A DNA stretch of 64,000 nucleotides from Bacteroidales bacterium (GTDB lineage: Bacteria > Bacteroidota > Bacteroidia > Bacteroidales > UBA932). The translations under genes were made by a program, and so were the position numbers. The first letter of the stretch is position 1; every line of letters starts with the position of its first letter. Under the pieces are notes generated by a model. That model did not search any database. It was not told where the DNA came from and saw nothing but the letters and a program-made list of their open reading frames with translations. Location of the stretch: positions 55,004 through 119,003 of the forward strand of contig JAGAIM010000001.1 of NCBI GenBank assembly GCA_017626555.1. The letters are read 5' to 3'. Shown here piece after piece: positions 8,965 through 18,357 of the stretch.

Positions 8965-10452
8965 ATGAAGAGAAATATATTGAAACTGGCTTCGTTCATC
9001 TTCGGATGCGCTGTTGCAGTGTCTTGCGCAGATGACAATTATATGGAACTTGACAAAGGACACGACGAGTTGACTCTTTCTGTGAATGCCTCTGAGTTCG
9101 TCCTTGATGAGGCAGAGCACGGTGCTGATGCCCTTGCTCTTACCTGGACTACCGGTACCAACTTCGGTACAGGCAACAAGATCTACTATACTCTCGAGAT
9201 CGCAGAAGCGGGAACGGAGTTCGCTGCACCATACGTGGTGATAGATAATCAGATCCAGACATATTCATTCAATGCTACAGTGGAGGAACTCAACAATGCC
9301 GTAAGGGCGTTCTTCGGTGAGTCTGAGGAAACTTTTGCTCTAGAAGCCAGAGTTACTGCGACAGTGCCTGAGACAGATGAACTTCAGGAAAGCGTTGTCT
9401 CATTCAATGTGACAACATACAAGCCTGTGACATCAGTTCTATACATCTTCGGAGACGGCACCAAGACCGGCTGGTCTCTGGATGCTATGGAGGAGATGAA
9501 GAGAGTGGATAACGGTATCTTCACCTGGACAGGAAAACTCTTCGGCGGCAAAGGATTCAAGTTTGCCGTACAGAGAGACTTCATCCCAACATACAACTAT
9601 GCCTCTGAAGGAAAACTCGTCTATCGTGCGACCTACGATGATCCCGATGAGTGCTTCTACGTGGGAGAAACCGGTAACTATCAGGTAGATGTAAACCTTC
9701 TTGACCTTACCATCAGCATCAAGACAAGTGCTGCCGAGACTCCTCTCTTCGAAAGTCTGTATCTGATCGGCAATATGACAGGATGGGGTTTTGAACCGTT
9801 CACAACAGATGCTATCGATCCGTTCCTCTTCCGTCTTGGCAAGTTCTTCGACAAGGGAGGTGAGTTCAAGTTCGCTACTGCAGACGGAAGTTGGGAGAAC
9901 AACTTCAAGGCTCCATACGCAAATGCTCCATATACTGAAAGCAAGACCGTATTTGTCAGCGGATTTGATCCGGATGACAAATGGAATCTCCAGGATTCCG
10001 AGGCAGGCAAGGCATATAAGATCTGCTTCGACATCAGAAAGGACAGGGAGCGTATGCTTATGGCAGAATTTGTTCCTTACGAAATGATATATCTTATCGG
10101 CAGTGCATCTCCGGCAGATTGGGATCTTGGCAATGCCACTGCGATGACAGCAGGAGCAGATGCTTATACATTCACTTGGGAAGGTCATCTCAAAGAAGGT
10201 GAACTGAAGTTCACCTGTGACAGGAAGAGCGACTGGATGGGTGCCTGGTTTATGGCATCAGAAGGCGGTAAGGCTCCTTCAGGTGAGATTGAGCAGATGC
10301 TTTTCATAGATAAGTCAAGTGACTGGTGCAAGAACCAGTATCTGGAGATCGGTATAGGTGACCTTGATTACAAGTGGAATATCACTGAGGCAGGCACGTA
10401 TGTCATCACTCTTGACCAACTGAAGGAAACAGTATCTATCGTTAAGAAATAA
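8965..10452 (+). CDS. SusE/SusF-like surface glycan-binding lipoprotein
   Basis: The 495-residue lipoprotein (signal ending AVAVSC, Cys21) begins with a SusE-type Ig-like domain (LSVNASEFVLDEAEHG, ALTWTTGTNFGTG). Three repeated beta-sandwich modules follow, each opening with a similar phrase: LYIFGDGTKTGWSLDAMEEM, LYLIGNMTGWGFEPF and IYLIGSASPADWDLGNATAM. These resemble the starch-binding modules of SusE and SusF, including the Trp-rich positions. It should hold polysaccharide at the cell surface. It follows the SusD gene by 21 nt and is followed by the GH66 gene after 2 nt. Which glycan each module binds cannot be read from sequence; the operon points to dextran. Confidence 0.88.
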   Translation: MKRNILKLASFIFGCAVAVSCADDNYMELDKGHDELTLSVNASEFVLDEAEHGADALALTWTTGTNFGTGNKIYYTLEIAEAGTEFAAPYVVIDNQIQTYSFNATVEELNNAVRAFFGESEETFALEARVTATVPETDELQESVVSFNVTTYKPVTSVLYIFGDGTKTGWSLDAMEEMKRVDNGIFTWTGKLFGGKGFKFAVQRDFIPTYNYASEGKLVYRATYDDPDECFYVGETGNYQVDVNLLDLTISIKTSAAETPLFESLYLIGNMTGWGFEPFTTDAIDPFLFRLGKFFDKGGEFKFATADGSWENNFKAPYANAPYTESKTVFVSGFDPDDKWNLQDSEAGKAYKICFDIRKDRERMLMAEFVPYEMIYLIGSASPADWDLGNATAMTAGADAYTFTWEGHLKEGELKFTCDRKSDWMGAWFMASEGGKAPSGEIEQMLFIDKSSDWCKNQYLEIGIGDLDYKWNITEAGTYVITLDQLKETVSIVKK

Positions 10453-10454
10453 TT

Positions 10455-12251
10455 GTGAAAAGGTTATTATATCCGATAGCCGTGGTTATTCTCGCTGTGT
10501 CCTGCGGAAAAGATCCGCAGGACGGCGGGATTCCTGGTGTTAAGCCGGGACCTGGCGAAACAAACAGCGTGACTGATGTAATTGCCGTTCAGTCAGACAT
10601 CACAGTAGATCTCAAGACAGACAAGGCCATTTATGCGCCGGGAGAAGAAATTACATTCACTGGTAATATCCCTTCTGACGCAAGGATCAGATACCGTCAT
10701 CTGGGAGAGACCATCCACGAGCACTCCGCCTCCGGGGACCGATGGACCTGGACTGCTCCTTCTGCTGATGGCCAGGGCTATATGGTGGAAGTCTATCGTC
10801 AGAGGGATGAGAAGACCGATCTTGTGCTCGGAACCATCGCAGTGGATGTGTCAAGCGACTGGACAATGTTCCCTCGGTATGGCTTCGTGGGTGATTTCGG
10901 CAAGGACAAGCTCGCAGATGGTGTTATCGAGGCTGAGATGGAGTTCCTGAACCGCTGCCATATCAATGGAGTGCAGTTCTATGACTGGCATAACAAGCAC
11001 CATTGGCCTCTCGGAGGTACAATGGAGAAGTTGGAGGAGGTCTATAAGGATATCGCCAACCGTGATGTCTATAATGCAGCAGTGAAGAAGTATATAGATG
11101 TGCAGCACGGCTATGGAATGAAGGCAATGTTCTATAACCTTGCATTCGGTGCCCTTGATGATGCCCGTGAAGACGGAGTCAAGGAAGAATGGAGCCTGTA
11201 TAAGAAAGCCGGTCGTGAGGATCAGGATGCTCATACGCTTCCAGGCGGATGGAAAAGCAGCATCTATCTCGTGGATCCGGGTAATGCCGAGTGGCAGAAC
11301 TATCTGATCGAAAGAAACAAGGAGGTATATCACCACCTCGACTTCGACGGATTCCACATCGATCAGTTAGGCAGCCGAGGTACCCGTTATGACTGGAACG
11401 GAAAGCAGGTGGATCTTCCTGTGGGATATGCTTCATTCATCAATGCTATGAAGAAGGCACATCCGGACAAGAGGCTGGTATTCAATGCGGTCTCAAGTTA
11501 CGGCTCGAACAGGATCGCCGGAACGGGCAATGTGGATTTCTGCTATAATGAGGTGTGGGGAAGCGAGGATCAGTTCAAGGATCTCTACACCATCATCAAG
11601 ACCAATGATATGAACAGCAATCACAACCTCAAGAGTGTATTGGCTGCTTATATGAACTACGAGTGCAGTGGCGGGGAGTTCAATATCCCTGGAGTGCTTC
11701 TGACCGATGCCGTGATATTTGCCCTTGGCGGAGCTCATCTGGAACTTGGCGACCATATGCTTTGTCGTGAATATTTCCCGAGTCAGGATGTAAAGATGAG
11801 TCCTGCACTGAGGACTCTGATAGTGCGTTATTACGACTTTATGACTGCATACCAGAATCTTCTGCGTGGTGCAAGTTCGAAAGCAGAGATACAGGTGGAA
11901 GTGCTGAGCGAGGCTGCCAGGAAGGTGCCTTTCAACAATTGGCCTCCAAAAGAAGCATCGGTCACTACATATTCCAAGAAGATAGGGGACAGGACGGTAA
12001 TTAATTTCTTGAACTTCAGAACGGTGGACAATCTCAACTGGAGAGATCTCAATGGTACCAGACCTGCTCCTGCCAAAGTGATCAAGTCACCGGTCAGGAT
12101 CAGATATGAAGCAAAGGCGACCAAGGTGTGGGCAGCCTCTCCAGACCAGCACGCAGGTGCGGCGCAAGAACTTGCTTTCACACAGGAGAACGGCTATGTT
12201 TCCGTGGTTCTGCCTTCACTTGAGTATTGGACAATGCTTGTAATTGAATAG
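10455..12251 (+). CDS. GH66 family endo-dextranase-like glycoside hydrolase
   Basis: Enzymes of family GH66 cut alpha-1,6-glucan internally. The 598-residue product is a lipoprotein (AVVILAVSC, Cys17), so it probably sits on the cell surface. An Ig-like domain (about 50-125) precedes a TIM-barrel with GFVGDFG, NGVQFYDWHNKHHWPLGG and FDGFHIDQLG. By family analogy the nucleophile is Asp303 (HIDQLG) and the acid/base Glu366 (CYNEVWG); both are present. The start is a GTG only 2 nt after the preceding stop, with no better ATG in frame before the signal peptide. It is the main evidence that the locus targets dextran-type polysaccharide. Cycloisomaltooligosaccharide-forming relatives exist in the same family and cannot be excluded. 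Confidence 0.9.
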   Translation: MKRLLYPIAVVILAVSCGKDPQDGGIPGVKPGPGETNSVTDVIAVQSDITVDLKTDKAIYAPGEEITFTGNIPSDARIRYRHLGETIHEHSASGDRWTWTAPSADGQGYMVEVYRQRDEKTDLVLGTIAVDVSSDWTMFPRYGFVGDFGKDKLADGVIEAEMEFLNRCHINGVQFYDWHNKHHWPLGGTMEKLEEVYKDIANRDVYNAAVKKYIDVQHGYGMKAMFYNLAFGALDDAREDGVKEEWSLYKKAGREDQDAHTLPGGWKSSIYLVDPGNAEWQNYLIERNKEVYHHLDFDGFHIDQLGSRGTRYDWNGKQVDLPVGYASFINAMKKAHPDKRLVFNAVSSYGSNRIAGTGNVDFCYNEVWGSEDQFKDLYTIIKTNDMNSNHNLKSVLAAYMNYECSGGEFNIPGVLLTDAVIFALGGAHLELGDHMLCREYFPSQDVKMSPALRTLIVRYYDFMTAYQNLLRGASSKAEIQVEVLSEAARKVPFNNWPPKEASVTTYSKKIGDRTVINFLNFRTVDNLNWRDLNGTRPAPAKVIKSPVRIRYEAKATKVWAASPDQHAGAAQELAFTQENGYVSVVLPSLEYWTMLVIE

Positions 12252-12253
12252 AT

Positions 12254-14701
12254 ATGCGAAAGGTCTTTATATTGATTTTCTGTCTCATCGCCCCTATGCT
12301 ATATGCAGGCAATGTAACAGGAAACTGTATTTCATATACGCAGGACGGACGCTGTGTGAACTTCTCTCTTGAAGACGGTCCGGTGATACAGTTGAGGCTT
12401 TGCAGCCCCTCGGTAGTACGTGTGTGGTATTCTCCTGACGGGACATTGACCCGCCGCAACGGATCATTCGCTGTGGTGAATGAAGATCTTGAAGATATAG
12501 GGGAACTAATTGTAAATGAGCAGAATGCCTGCTATGAAATCTTTACGGACAAACTTCGTATCAGGGTGAACAAGGCTCCTTTCAACCTTCAGATCTTCGA
12601 CAAGTGGCAGAAACTGCTTTTCAGCGATCATCTGGACAAGGGACATATAAGCGAGGGAACGAAGAAGATCGAGTATAAGTCACTTCGCCGTGACGAGCAT
12701 TTCTTCGGCCTTGGCGAAAAGACCGGTAAACTTGACAGAAGGGGAGAGAGTTACAAGATGTGGAACAGTGACAAGCCTTGCTACAGCACGGTCGAGGATC
12801 CCCTCTATAAGAGCATACCGTTCTTTATGAGCAGTTATCGTTACGGAATCTTCCTTGACAACACGTATAAGACGGAGTTCAAGTTCGGAACGGAAAGTCG
12901 TGATTATTACAGTTTCGAGGTTCCGGATGGTGAGATGATATATTATTTTATCTTCGGAAAGGATTATAAGGAGATAATGACCCAGTATGTAGGCCTTACC
13001 GGCAAGCCTATTATGCCTCCTCGTTGGGCTATGGGCTTTGCTCAGTGCCGTGGCCTTCTGATCAGTGAGGACCTAACATACGAGATTGCCCGCGGTTATC
13101 GTGAAAGGGGTATTCCTTGCGATGTCATTTATCAGGATATCGGATGGACCCGGCATCTTCAGGATTTCGAGTGGAGGAAGCCTAACTACCGTAATCCCCG
13201 CAAGATGCTTTCCGACCTTGATTCTATGGGATTCAAGGTCATCCTTTCTCAGGATCCGGTGATTTCACAGGCCAACAGGAAGCAGTGGCAAGAGGCGGAC
13301 AGTCTCGGCTATTTCGTGAAGGATGTGACTACGGGAAAGACATACGATATGCCTTGGCCTTGGGGCGGCAACTGCGGAGTGGTCGATTTCACTCTCCCTG
13401 AGGTTGCCGACTGGTGGGGAGAATACCAGCAGAAACCTCTTGATGATGGGGCTGCGGGATTCTGGACCGATATGGGTGAGCCTGCCTGGAGCAATGAGGA
13501 ATCTCCTGAGCGTCTTGTGATGAAGCATCATCTGGGAATGCACGACGAGATCCATAATGTCTATGGCCTTACCTGGGACAAGGTGGTCACGGAACAGTTC
13601 AACAAACGCAACCCGGACAAGCGCATATTTCAGATGACCCGTGCAGCATACGCCGGACTTCAGAGATACACTTTCGGATGGACAGGTGACAGCGGATGTG
13701 CTGATGATGTAAACAAAGGCTGGGCTCAGATGGCTGGGCAGATACCTGTTCTTCTTTCTGCCGGACTGGGAGTGATACCGTTTACAACTACCGATATATC
13801 AGGGTATTGCGGTGATATCAAGGATTATCCTGCAATGGCGGAACTCTATACCCGCTGGCTTCAGTTGGGTGCGTTCAATCCTCTCAGCCGCATCCATCAC
13901 GAGGGTAATAATGCTGTTGAGCCTTGGCTTTTCGGAGCAGAGGCGGAGCAGAATGCCAAGGCAGCGATTGAACTGAAATATACCCTTCTTCCGTATATCT
14001 ATACATACGCTCGTGAAGCCCACGACCTAGGACTTCCTGTTATGCGTCCTATGGTTATGGAATTCCCTATGGATACGGAAACATATAGTCTGGATGCTCA
14101 GTTTATGTTCGGCGAGGAGATTCTTGTGGCTCCGGTAGTGAAAAAGAGTGCCCGTACGAAGAATCTCTATCTTCCGGAAGGATTGTGGATAGACTTCAAT
14201 GACAAGAAGACGGAATACACGGGCGAGCAGTGGCTTACTGTGAATGCTCCTTTGAACATCATACCTATGTTCGTACGCAAGGGAAGCATCATTCCGCGTA
14301 TGCCGGTGATGAATTACACCCGGGAGCATAAGGTATATCCTGTCACATTTGAGGTCTTCCCTGCCATTGAGGGAGAAAAGGCGGAATTCTCATTGTATGA
14401 GGATGATGGTGAGGATCTTGGTTATCTTCGTGGAGAATATCTCCGTACTCCTGTGTCCTGCTCTACTTCGGCTGATGGATATGAACTGGAGATAGGTGAG
14501 AGAGAGGGGAGTGTATATGAAATCGAAGGTGAGAGGAAACTCATCTTCAGGATTTACACTGACAGGCTTCCCAAGACAGTCCTTCTGGATGGTGTGAAGG
14601 CTAAGAAGGGCAAGGTCTGGACCGCAGACAGGAAAACAGGAGTCTGTGAATTCCGTTTGATTGATGATGGAATGAAACATATCATTAAATTTGTATTCTG
14701 A
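12254..14701 (+). CDS. GH31 alpha-glucosidase
   Basis: The 815-residue exo-acting alpha-glucosidase carries the GH31 nucleophile motif WTDMGEP (Asp406) and acid/base motif GWTGDSG (Asp479). Other family landmarks are FFGLGEKTG near residue 152 and PPRWAMGFAQCR before the barrel. The start gives a standard signal peptide (MRKVFILIFCLIAPMLYAG), with no lipobox, so it is probably periplasmic. It starts 2 nt after the GH66 stop. In this setting it would release glucose from imported isomalto-oligosaccharides; a preference for alpha-1,6 over alpha-1,4 linkages is inference from the neighbours. Confidence 0.94.
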   Translation: MRKVFILIFCLIAPMLYAGNVTGNCISYTQDGRCVNFSLEDGPVIQLRLCSPSVVRVWYSPDGTLTRRNGSFAVVNEDLEDIGELIVNEQNACYEIFTDKLRIRVNKAPFNLQIFDKWQKLLFSDHLDKGHISEGTKKIEYKSLRRDEHFFGLGEKTGKLDRRGESYKMWNSDKPCYSTVEDPLYKSIPFFMSSYRYGIFLDNTYKTEFKFGTESRDYYSFEVPDGEMIYYFIFGKDYKEIMTQYVGLTGKPIMPPRWAMGFAQCRGLLISEDLTYEIARGYRERGIPCDVIYQDIGWTRHLQDFEWRKPNYRNPRKMLSDLDSMGFKVILSQDPVISQANRKQWQEADSLGYFVKDVTTGKTYDMPWPWGGNCGVVDFTLPEVADWWGEYQQKPLDDGAAGFWTDMGEPAWSNEESPERLVMKHHLGMHDEIHNVYGLTWDKVVTEQFNKRNPDKRIFQMTRAAYAGLQRYTFGWTGDSGCADDVNKGWAQMAGQIPVLLSAGLGVIPFTTTDISGYCGDIKDYPAMAELYTRWLQLGAFNPLSRIHHEGNNAVEPWLFGAEAEQNAKAAIELKYTLLPYIYTYAREAHDLGLPVMRPMVMEFPMDTETYSLDAQFMFGEEILVAPVVKKSARTKNLYLPEGLWIDFNDKKTEYTGEQWLTVNAPLNIIPMFVRKGSIIPRMPVMNYTREHKVYPVTFEVFPAIEGEKAEFSLYEDDGEDLGYLRGEYLRTPVSCSTSADGYELEIGEREGSVYEIEGERKLIFRIYTDRLPKTVLLDGVKAKKGKVWTADRKTGVCEFRLIDDGMKHIIKFVF

Positions 14702-14716
14702 TAGGAAAACAACACT

Positions 14717-16879
14717 ATGATTATGAAGAAATATCTGTTTTTACTGCCTTTGGCTGTTCTTGTGTCTTGCCAGGAAAAAGCCATCTATGAGAATGATTCC
14801 TACAGTATGTATGCTGACAGGATCGTTCAGGGAGAATATACCGGTGTAGCCGAGTCTCCATACAGAATCGTTTCGAACCTCGACGGAGAAGAGTACATCT
14901 GGGAGAAGAAGAACGATCTGAGTGCCTATCCTGTTCTTGAGACTCCGTACCTGATCGAGGAGACTGCGTATAATATCGGAGTAGATGAGAGTGTGAATGC
15001 TGTCGAGCCTGACGGAACTCTCCGTACCGGAACAGAGTGGGGCGGAGTATGGACAAGAGATGTCAGTTACAGTATCATCCACAGTATGTCTTTCATACAG
15101 ACGGAAGCGGCCAAGACCAGCCTTATGTGCAAGGTGAACTCCAAGGGCGAAATTGTTCAGGATACCGGTACGGGCGGAGCCTGGCCTTGCAGCACCGACC
15201 GTGAGATTTGGGTCGGAGCAGCCTGGGAGATATATAAGGTTACCGGCGATATGGAATGGCTCAAGACGGTGTATCCTATCGCGAAAAGGTCTCTCGAGGT
15301 GGATATGAGGACAGTCTTCGAAAAGGAGACCGGTCTGGTGAGAGGAGAGTCTTCATTCATTGACTGGAGAGAGCAGAGTTATCCTAAGTGGATGGAACCT
15401 GCTGATATTTATGATACCAAGTGCCTGGGTACCAATATGGTATTCTATATCGCCCTTACTTCTGCAGCAGAAATGGGACGTGTCCTCGGTGACGATGCTG
15501 CAGCGCAGTATTTCGAGGAGATGGCAACTGTAATCAAGGAGGGTATCAACGAGCATCTCTGGATGGATGATGCAGGATACTATGCCCAGTATCTTGGCGG
15601 TCGCACAGATGACCTTCTCTATACGAAGAGCGAAACACTCGGTGAGGCTCTGGCCATCCTCTGGGGCGTGGCGGAAGGAGAACGTGCAACCAGGCTCTCA
15701 GAATGTCTCCCTCTCGTGGATTATGGTGCTCCTGTATTCTGGCCTTGGATTGCCGATCAGCCTCCTTATCATAATCAGGCTGTATGGCCTTGGGTCCAGG
15801 CGTATTGGATTCACGCGTGTGCGAAGGCAGGAAACGAGCAGGGTGTGCTCCACGGAGTGGGTGCAGTATGGCGTGCGGTAATGATGTATGCTACAAATAA
15901 GGAGAATTATGTGGCTGATACAGGCAACTGGAGGGGAACCGAGATCAATTCAAGCAATATGCTCTGGTGCCTTGCAGGTAATATCAGCATCACATTCAAG
16001 CTCCTGATGGGTATGAACTTCGAAGCCGACCGTATCGTTTTCGCTCCTGTGGTGCCGGAGAATCTTAAGGCAGAAAGGACAATAAGGAATTTCCGTTACA
16101 GAAACGCCACCCTTGATGTCACTGTGTCCGGCTATGGCGACAGCATCAGGAACTTCAGGCTCGACGGTCAGAAGATGTCGGAAGCGGCAGTACCCGGAAA
16201 TCTTGATGGACATCATACTGTCGAAATAGAGATGTCGAATTCGTTCAGGAAAGATCTCGGTGTGAACTATCAGCCTGCTTGCTGGACTCCTCTTATGCCG
16301 GTGGTGACTATGGCGGATGGCAGACTTTCTTGGGAGCCGGTCGAGGATGCAGTTATCTACAACGTCTATGCTGGCGGTGAACTTGTTGCCGGAGCCACTT
16401 CGACAGAGATCATCATTGAGGACGGCTGGAAGGGCGATATTCAGGTGGTGGCGGTTGCAGCTGACGGTACTCCGTCATTCCCGTCAGAGCCTATCAATAT
16501 AAGCGAAAAGATATACAGGAAATTCCCTGAAACAATGCTTACGAAGAAGAATGGCAAGGAGTTCAGCATTACAGTAGATATTCCTGAGGCAGGAGAATGG
16601 TCACTCAGCTGGAATTATGCCAATGGCACAGGCCCTGTCAATACCGACAACAATTGTGGTATTAGAATGCTTTATGTGGACGGGGAAAGATGCGGAATCA
16701 ATATCTTCCCTCATAGAGGAACTGATGACTGGGATAACTGGGGATGGACCATTCCGGAAAAAATGACTCTTTCCAAGGGCACTCACACATTCACCCTTAA
16801 GTATGAGTCTGATGCGGATAATATGGACTTCCATATCAATGATTTCAAGATCAGGGAACTCTGTCTGATTGCAGGATAA
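14717..16879 (+). CDS. Unassigned (alpha/alpha)6-barrel glycosidase with C-terminal binding-like domain
   Basis: The 720-residue product has a lipoprotein signal (LLPLAVLVSC), an N-terminal catalytic domain to about residue 500, a short Fn3-like segment and a C-terminal beta-sandwich resembling a carbohydrate-binding module (about 600-715). The catalytic part looks like an (alpha/alpha)6 toroid of the GH15/GH63 or MGH1-like kind: EWGGVWTRDVSYS, GAWPCSTDREIWVGAAWE, FIDWREQSYPKW and FWPWIADQPPYHNQAVWPW are rich in paired acids and aromatics. I cannot assign a GH family number. An ATG at 14723 is an alternative start. It starts 15 nt after the GH31 stop and should act on the same glycan, perhaps on a side chain or branch. 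Confidence 0.75.
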   Translation: MIMKKYLFLLPLAVLVSCQEKAIYENDSYSMYADRIVQGEYTGVAESPYRIVSNLDGEEYIWEKKNDLSAYPVLETPYLIEETAYNIGVDESVNAVEPDGTLRTGTEWGGVWTRDVSYSIIHSMSFIQTEAAKTSLMCKVNSKGEIVQDTGTGGAWPCSTDREIWVGAAWEIYKVTGDMEWLKTVYPIAKRSLEVDMRTVFEKETGLVRGESSFIDWREQSYPKWMEPADIYDTKCLGTNMVFYIALTSAAEMGRVLGDDAAAQYFEEMATVIKEGINEHLWMDDAGYYAQYLGGRTDDLLYTKSETLGEALAILWGVAEGERATRLSECLPLVDYGAPVFWPWIADQPPYHNQAVWPWVQAYWIHACAKAGNEQGVLHGVGAVWRAVMMYATNKENYVADTGNWRGTEINSSNMLWCLAGNISITFKLLMGMNFEADRIVFAPVVPENLKAERTIRNFRYRNATLDVTVSGYGDSIRNFRLDGQKMSEAAVPGNLDGHHTVEIEMSNSFRKDLGVNYQPACWTPLMPVVTMADGRLSWEPVEDAVIYNVYAGGELVAGATSTEIIIEDGWKGDIQVVAVAADGTPSFPSEPINISEKIYRKFPETMLTKKNGKEFSITVDIPEAGEWSLSWNYANGTGPVNTDNNCGIRMLYVDGERCGINIFPHRGTDDWDNWGWTIPEKMTLSKGTHTFTLKYESDADNMDFHINDFKIRELCLIAG

Positions 16880-16905
16880 TCCTTTTCTGATAGAAGTATA
16901 TTTTT

Positions 16906-16913
16906 TATATTTG
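16906..16913 (+). promoter_or_regulatory. -7 promoter element (TATATTTG) for the GH125 gene
   Basis: TATATTTG lies in the 74-nt gap before the GH125 start, so GH125 and the PHP gene may be transcribed separately from the main operon. No clear -33 box is seen. Confidence 0.45.
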
Positions 16914-16953
16914 TCCCATAATCAATATGATTGTGGGACATTTTCTATATTCT

Positions 16954-18357
16954 ATGAAGCATTTATTTACACTCCTTGCCTTGATTCTGTCGTTTTCGGC
17001 AGTCGATGCTCAGACAGCAGGATACGAGTCACGGCGCCCTGCCCCTCAGGAGAGGCTTTTTGTCTCCCCGGCGGTCGAGGCCAAGATCGATGAAGTCACC
17101 GCTCTGCTGACGAATGACAGACTGAGATTGATGTTTGCCAACTGTTTTCCGAATACACTGGACACGACGGTACATCCGGCAGGTGAATATGACACATTTG
17201 TCTATACGGGTGATATCGCGGCTATGTGGCTGAGGGATTCGGGTGCTCAGGTCTGGCCATATCTTTCTTTGGTCAATGAGGATGAGGCCCTGCGCAAGAT
17301 GATTGCCGGGGTGATTGTCCGTCAGTTCAGATGCATCTGCCTTGATCCATACGCCAATGCATTCTACAAGGAGCCTGACAAGGAAGGGTACTGGAAGTCG
17401 GACTATACTGATATGAAGCCTGGCATCCACGAGAGGAAATGGGAGATAGATTCGCATTGCTATCCTATAAGGCTTGCATACGAATATTGGAAGATCACCG
17501 GGGATGATTCCGTCTTTTCCGAAATCTGGCTTGAGTCCATTCAATTGACCCTTCAGACTTTCCGTGAGCAGCAGCGCAAGAATGGTGTCGGCCCTTATAC
17601 ATTTATGCGCCAGACACACGCCGCATACGATACCCTTCCGAACTACGGCAAGGGCACACCTGTCAATCCTGTGGGACTGATAGTATCCTCGTTCCGCCCT
17701 TCCGATGATGCCACCACTTTCCAGTTTCTGGTTCCTTCGAACTTCTTTGCTGTGACTTCGCTCAGGAAGGCGGCTGAAATCCTTGAGACTGTCAATGGAC
17801 GCAAAGACCTTGCAGACCAATGCATTGAACTTGCCGCTGAGGTCGAGGAAGCATTGAAGAAGTATGCGACATACGATCATCCGGAATTCGGAACCATCTA
17901 TGCATACGAGGTGGACGGCTTCGGCAACCGTATGCTTATGGATGATGCCAATGTTCCGAGCCTTCTGGCTATGCCTTATCTTGGTGATGTGGACTTAAAC
18001 GATCCTATATATCAGAACACACGCCGCTTCGTGTGGAGCGGAAGCAATCCGTATTTCTTCAGGGGAACGGCCGGAGAGGGCATAGGCGGTCCTCACGTAG
18101 GTTATGATATGGCCTGGCCTATGAGCATTATGATGAAGGCATTCACAAGTCAGGATGATGCCGAGATCAAATGGTGCATAGAACTCCTTATGACTACAGA
18201 TGCCGGTACCGGATTTATGCACGAGTCTTTCGATGTGAATGATCCTCAGCACTTTACACGCGAATGGTTCGCTTGGCAGAACGGCCTTTTCGGAGAACTG
18301 ATCCTGAAGATCATTGCTGATGGCAGACTTGAATTGTTGAACAGTATAAATATATGA
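16954..18357 (+). CDS. GH125 family exo-alpha-1,6-mannosidase
   Basis: GH125 enzymes remove non-reducing alpha-1,6-linked mannose with inversion. The 467-residue product has a signal peptide (MKHLFTLLALILSFSAVDAQ) and family landmarks TGDIAAMWLRDSGAQVWPY, SSFRPSDDATTFQFLVPSNF, SNPYFFRGTAGEGIGGPH and FTREWFAWQNGLFGEL. The likely acid is in the Asp251-Asp252 pair and the likely base is Glu437, by analogy with characterised members. An ATG at 16927 exists but would leave almost no leader from the promoter at 16906 and would spoil the signal peptide. It lies downstream of the dextran-type genes; its presence implies that an alpha-mannoside is also handled, or that the mannosidase is simply adjacent. 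Confidence 0.92.
   Translation: MKHLFTLLALILSFSAVDAQTAGYESRRPAPQERLFVSPAVEAKIDEVTALLTNDRLRLMFANCFPNTLDTTVHPAGEYDTFVYTGDIAAMWLRDSGAQVWPYLSLVNEDEALRKMIAGVIVRQFRCICLDPYANAFYKEPDKEGYWKSDYTDMKPGIHERKWEIDSHCYPIRLAYEYWKITGDDSVFSEIWLESIQLTLQTFREQQRKNGVGPYTFMRQTHAAYDTLPNYGKGTPVNPVGLIVSSFRPSDDATTFQFLVPSNFFAVTSLRKAAEILETVNGRKDLADQCIELAAEVEEALKKYATYDHPEFGTIYAYEVDGFGNRMLMDDANVPSLLAMPYLGDVDLNDPIYQNTRRFVWSGSNPYFFRGTAGEGIGGPHVGYDMAWPMSIMMKAFTSQDDAEIKWCIELLMTTDAGTGFMHESFDVNDPQHFTREWFAWQNGLFGELILKIIADGRLELLNSINI

Noticed and set aside
9439-10188. A 249-codon minus-strand frame opposite the SusE/F-like gene
   Set aside because: Cys-rich composition without domains and lies entirely within a clear plus-strand lipoprotein gene.
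17029-17880. A 283-codon minus-strand frame opposite GH125
   Set aside because: The plus-strand GH125 frame is unambiguous over this stretch; the opposite frame has no family features.
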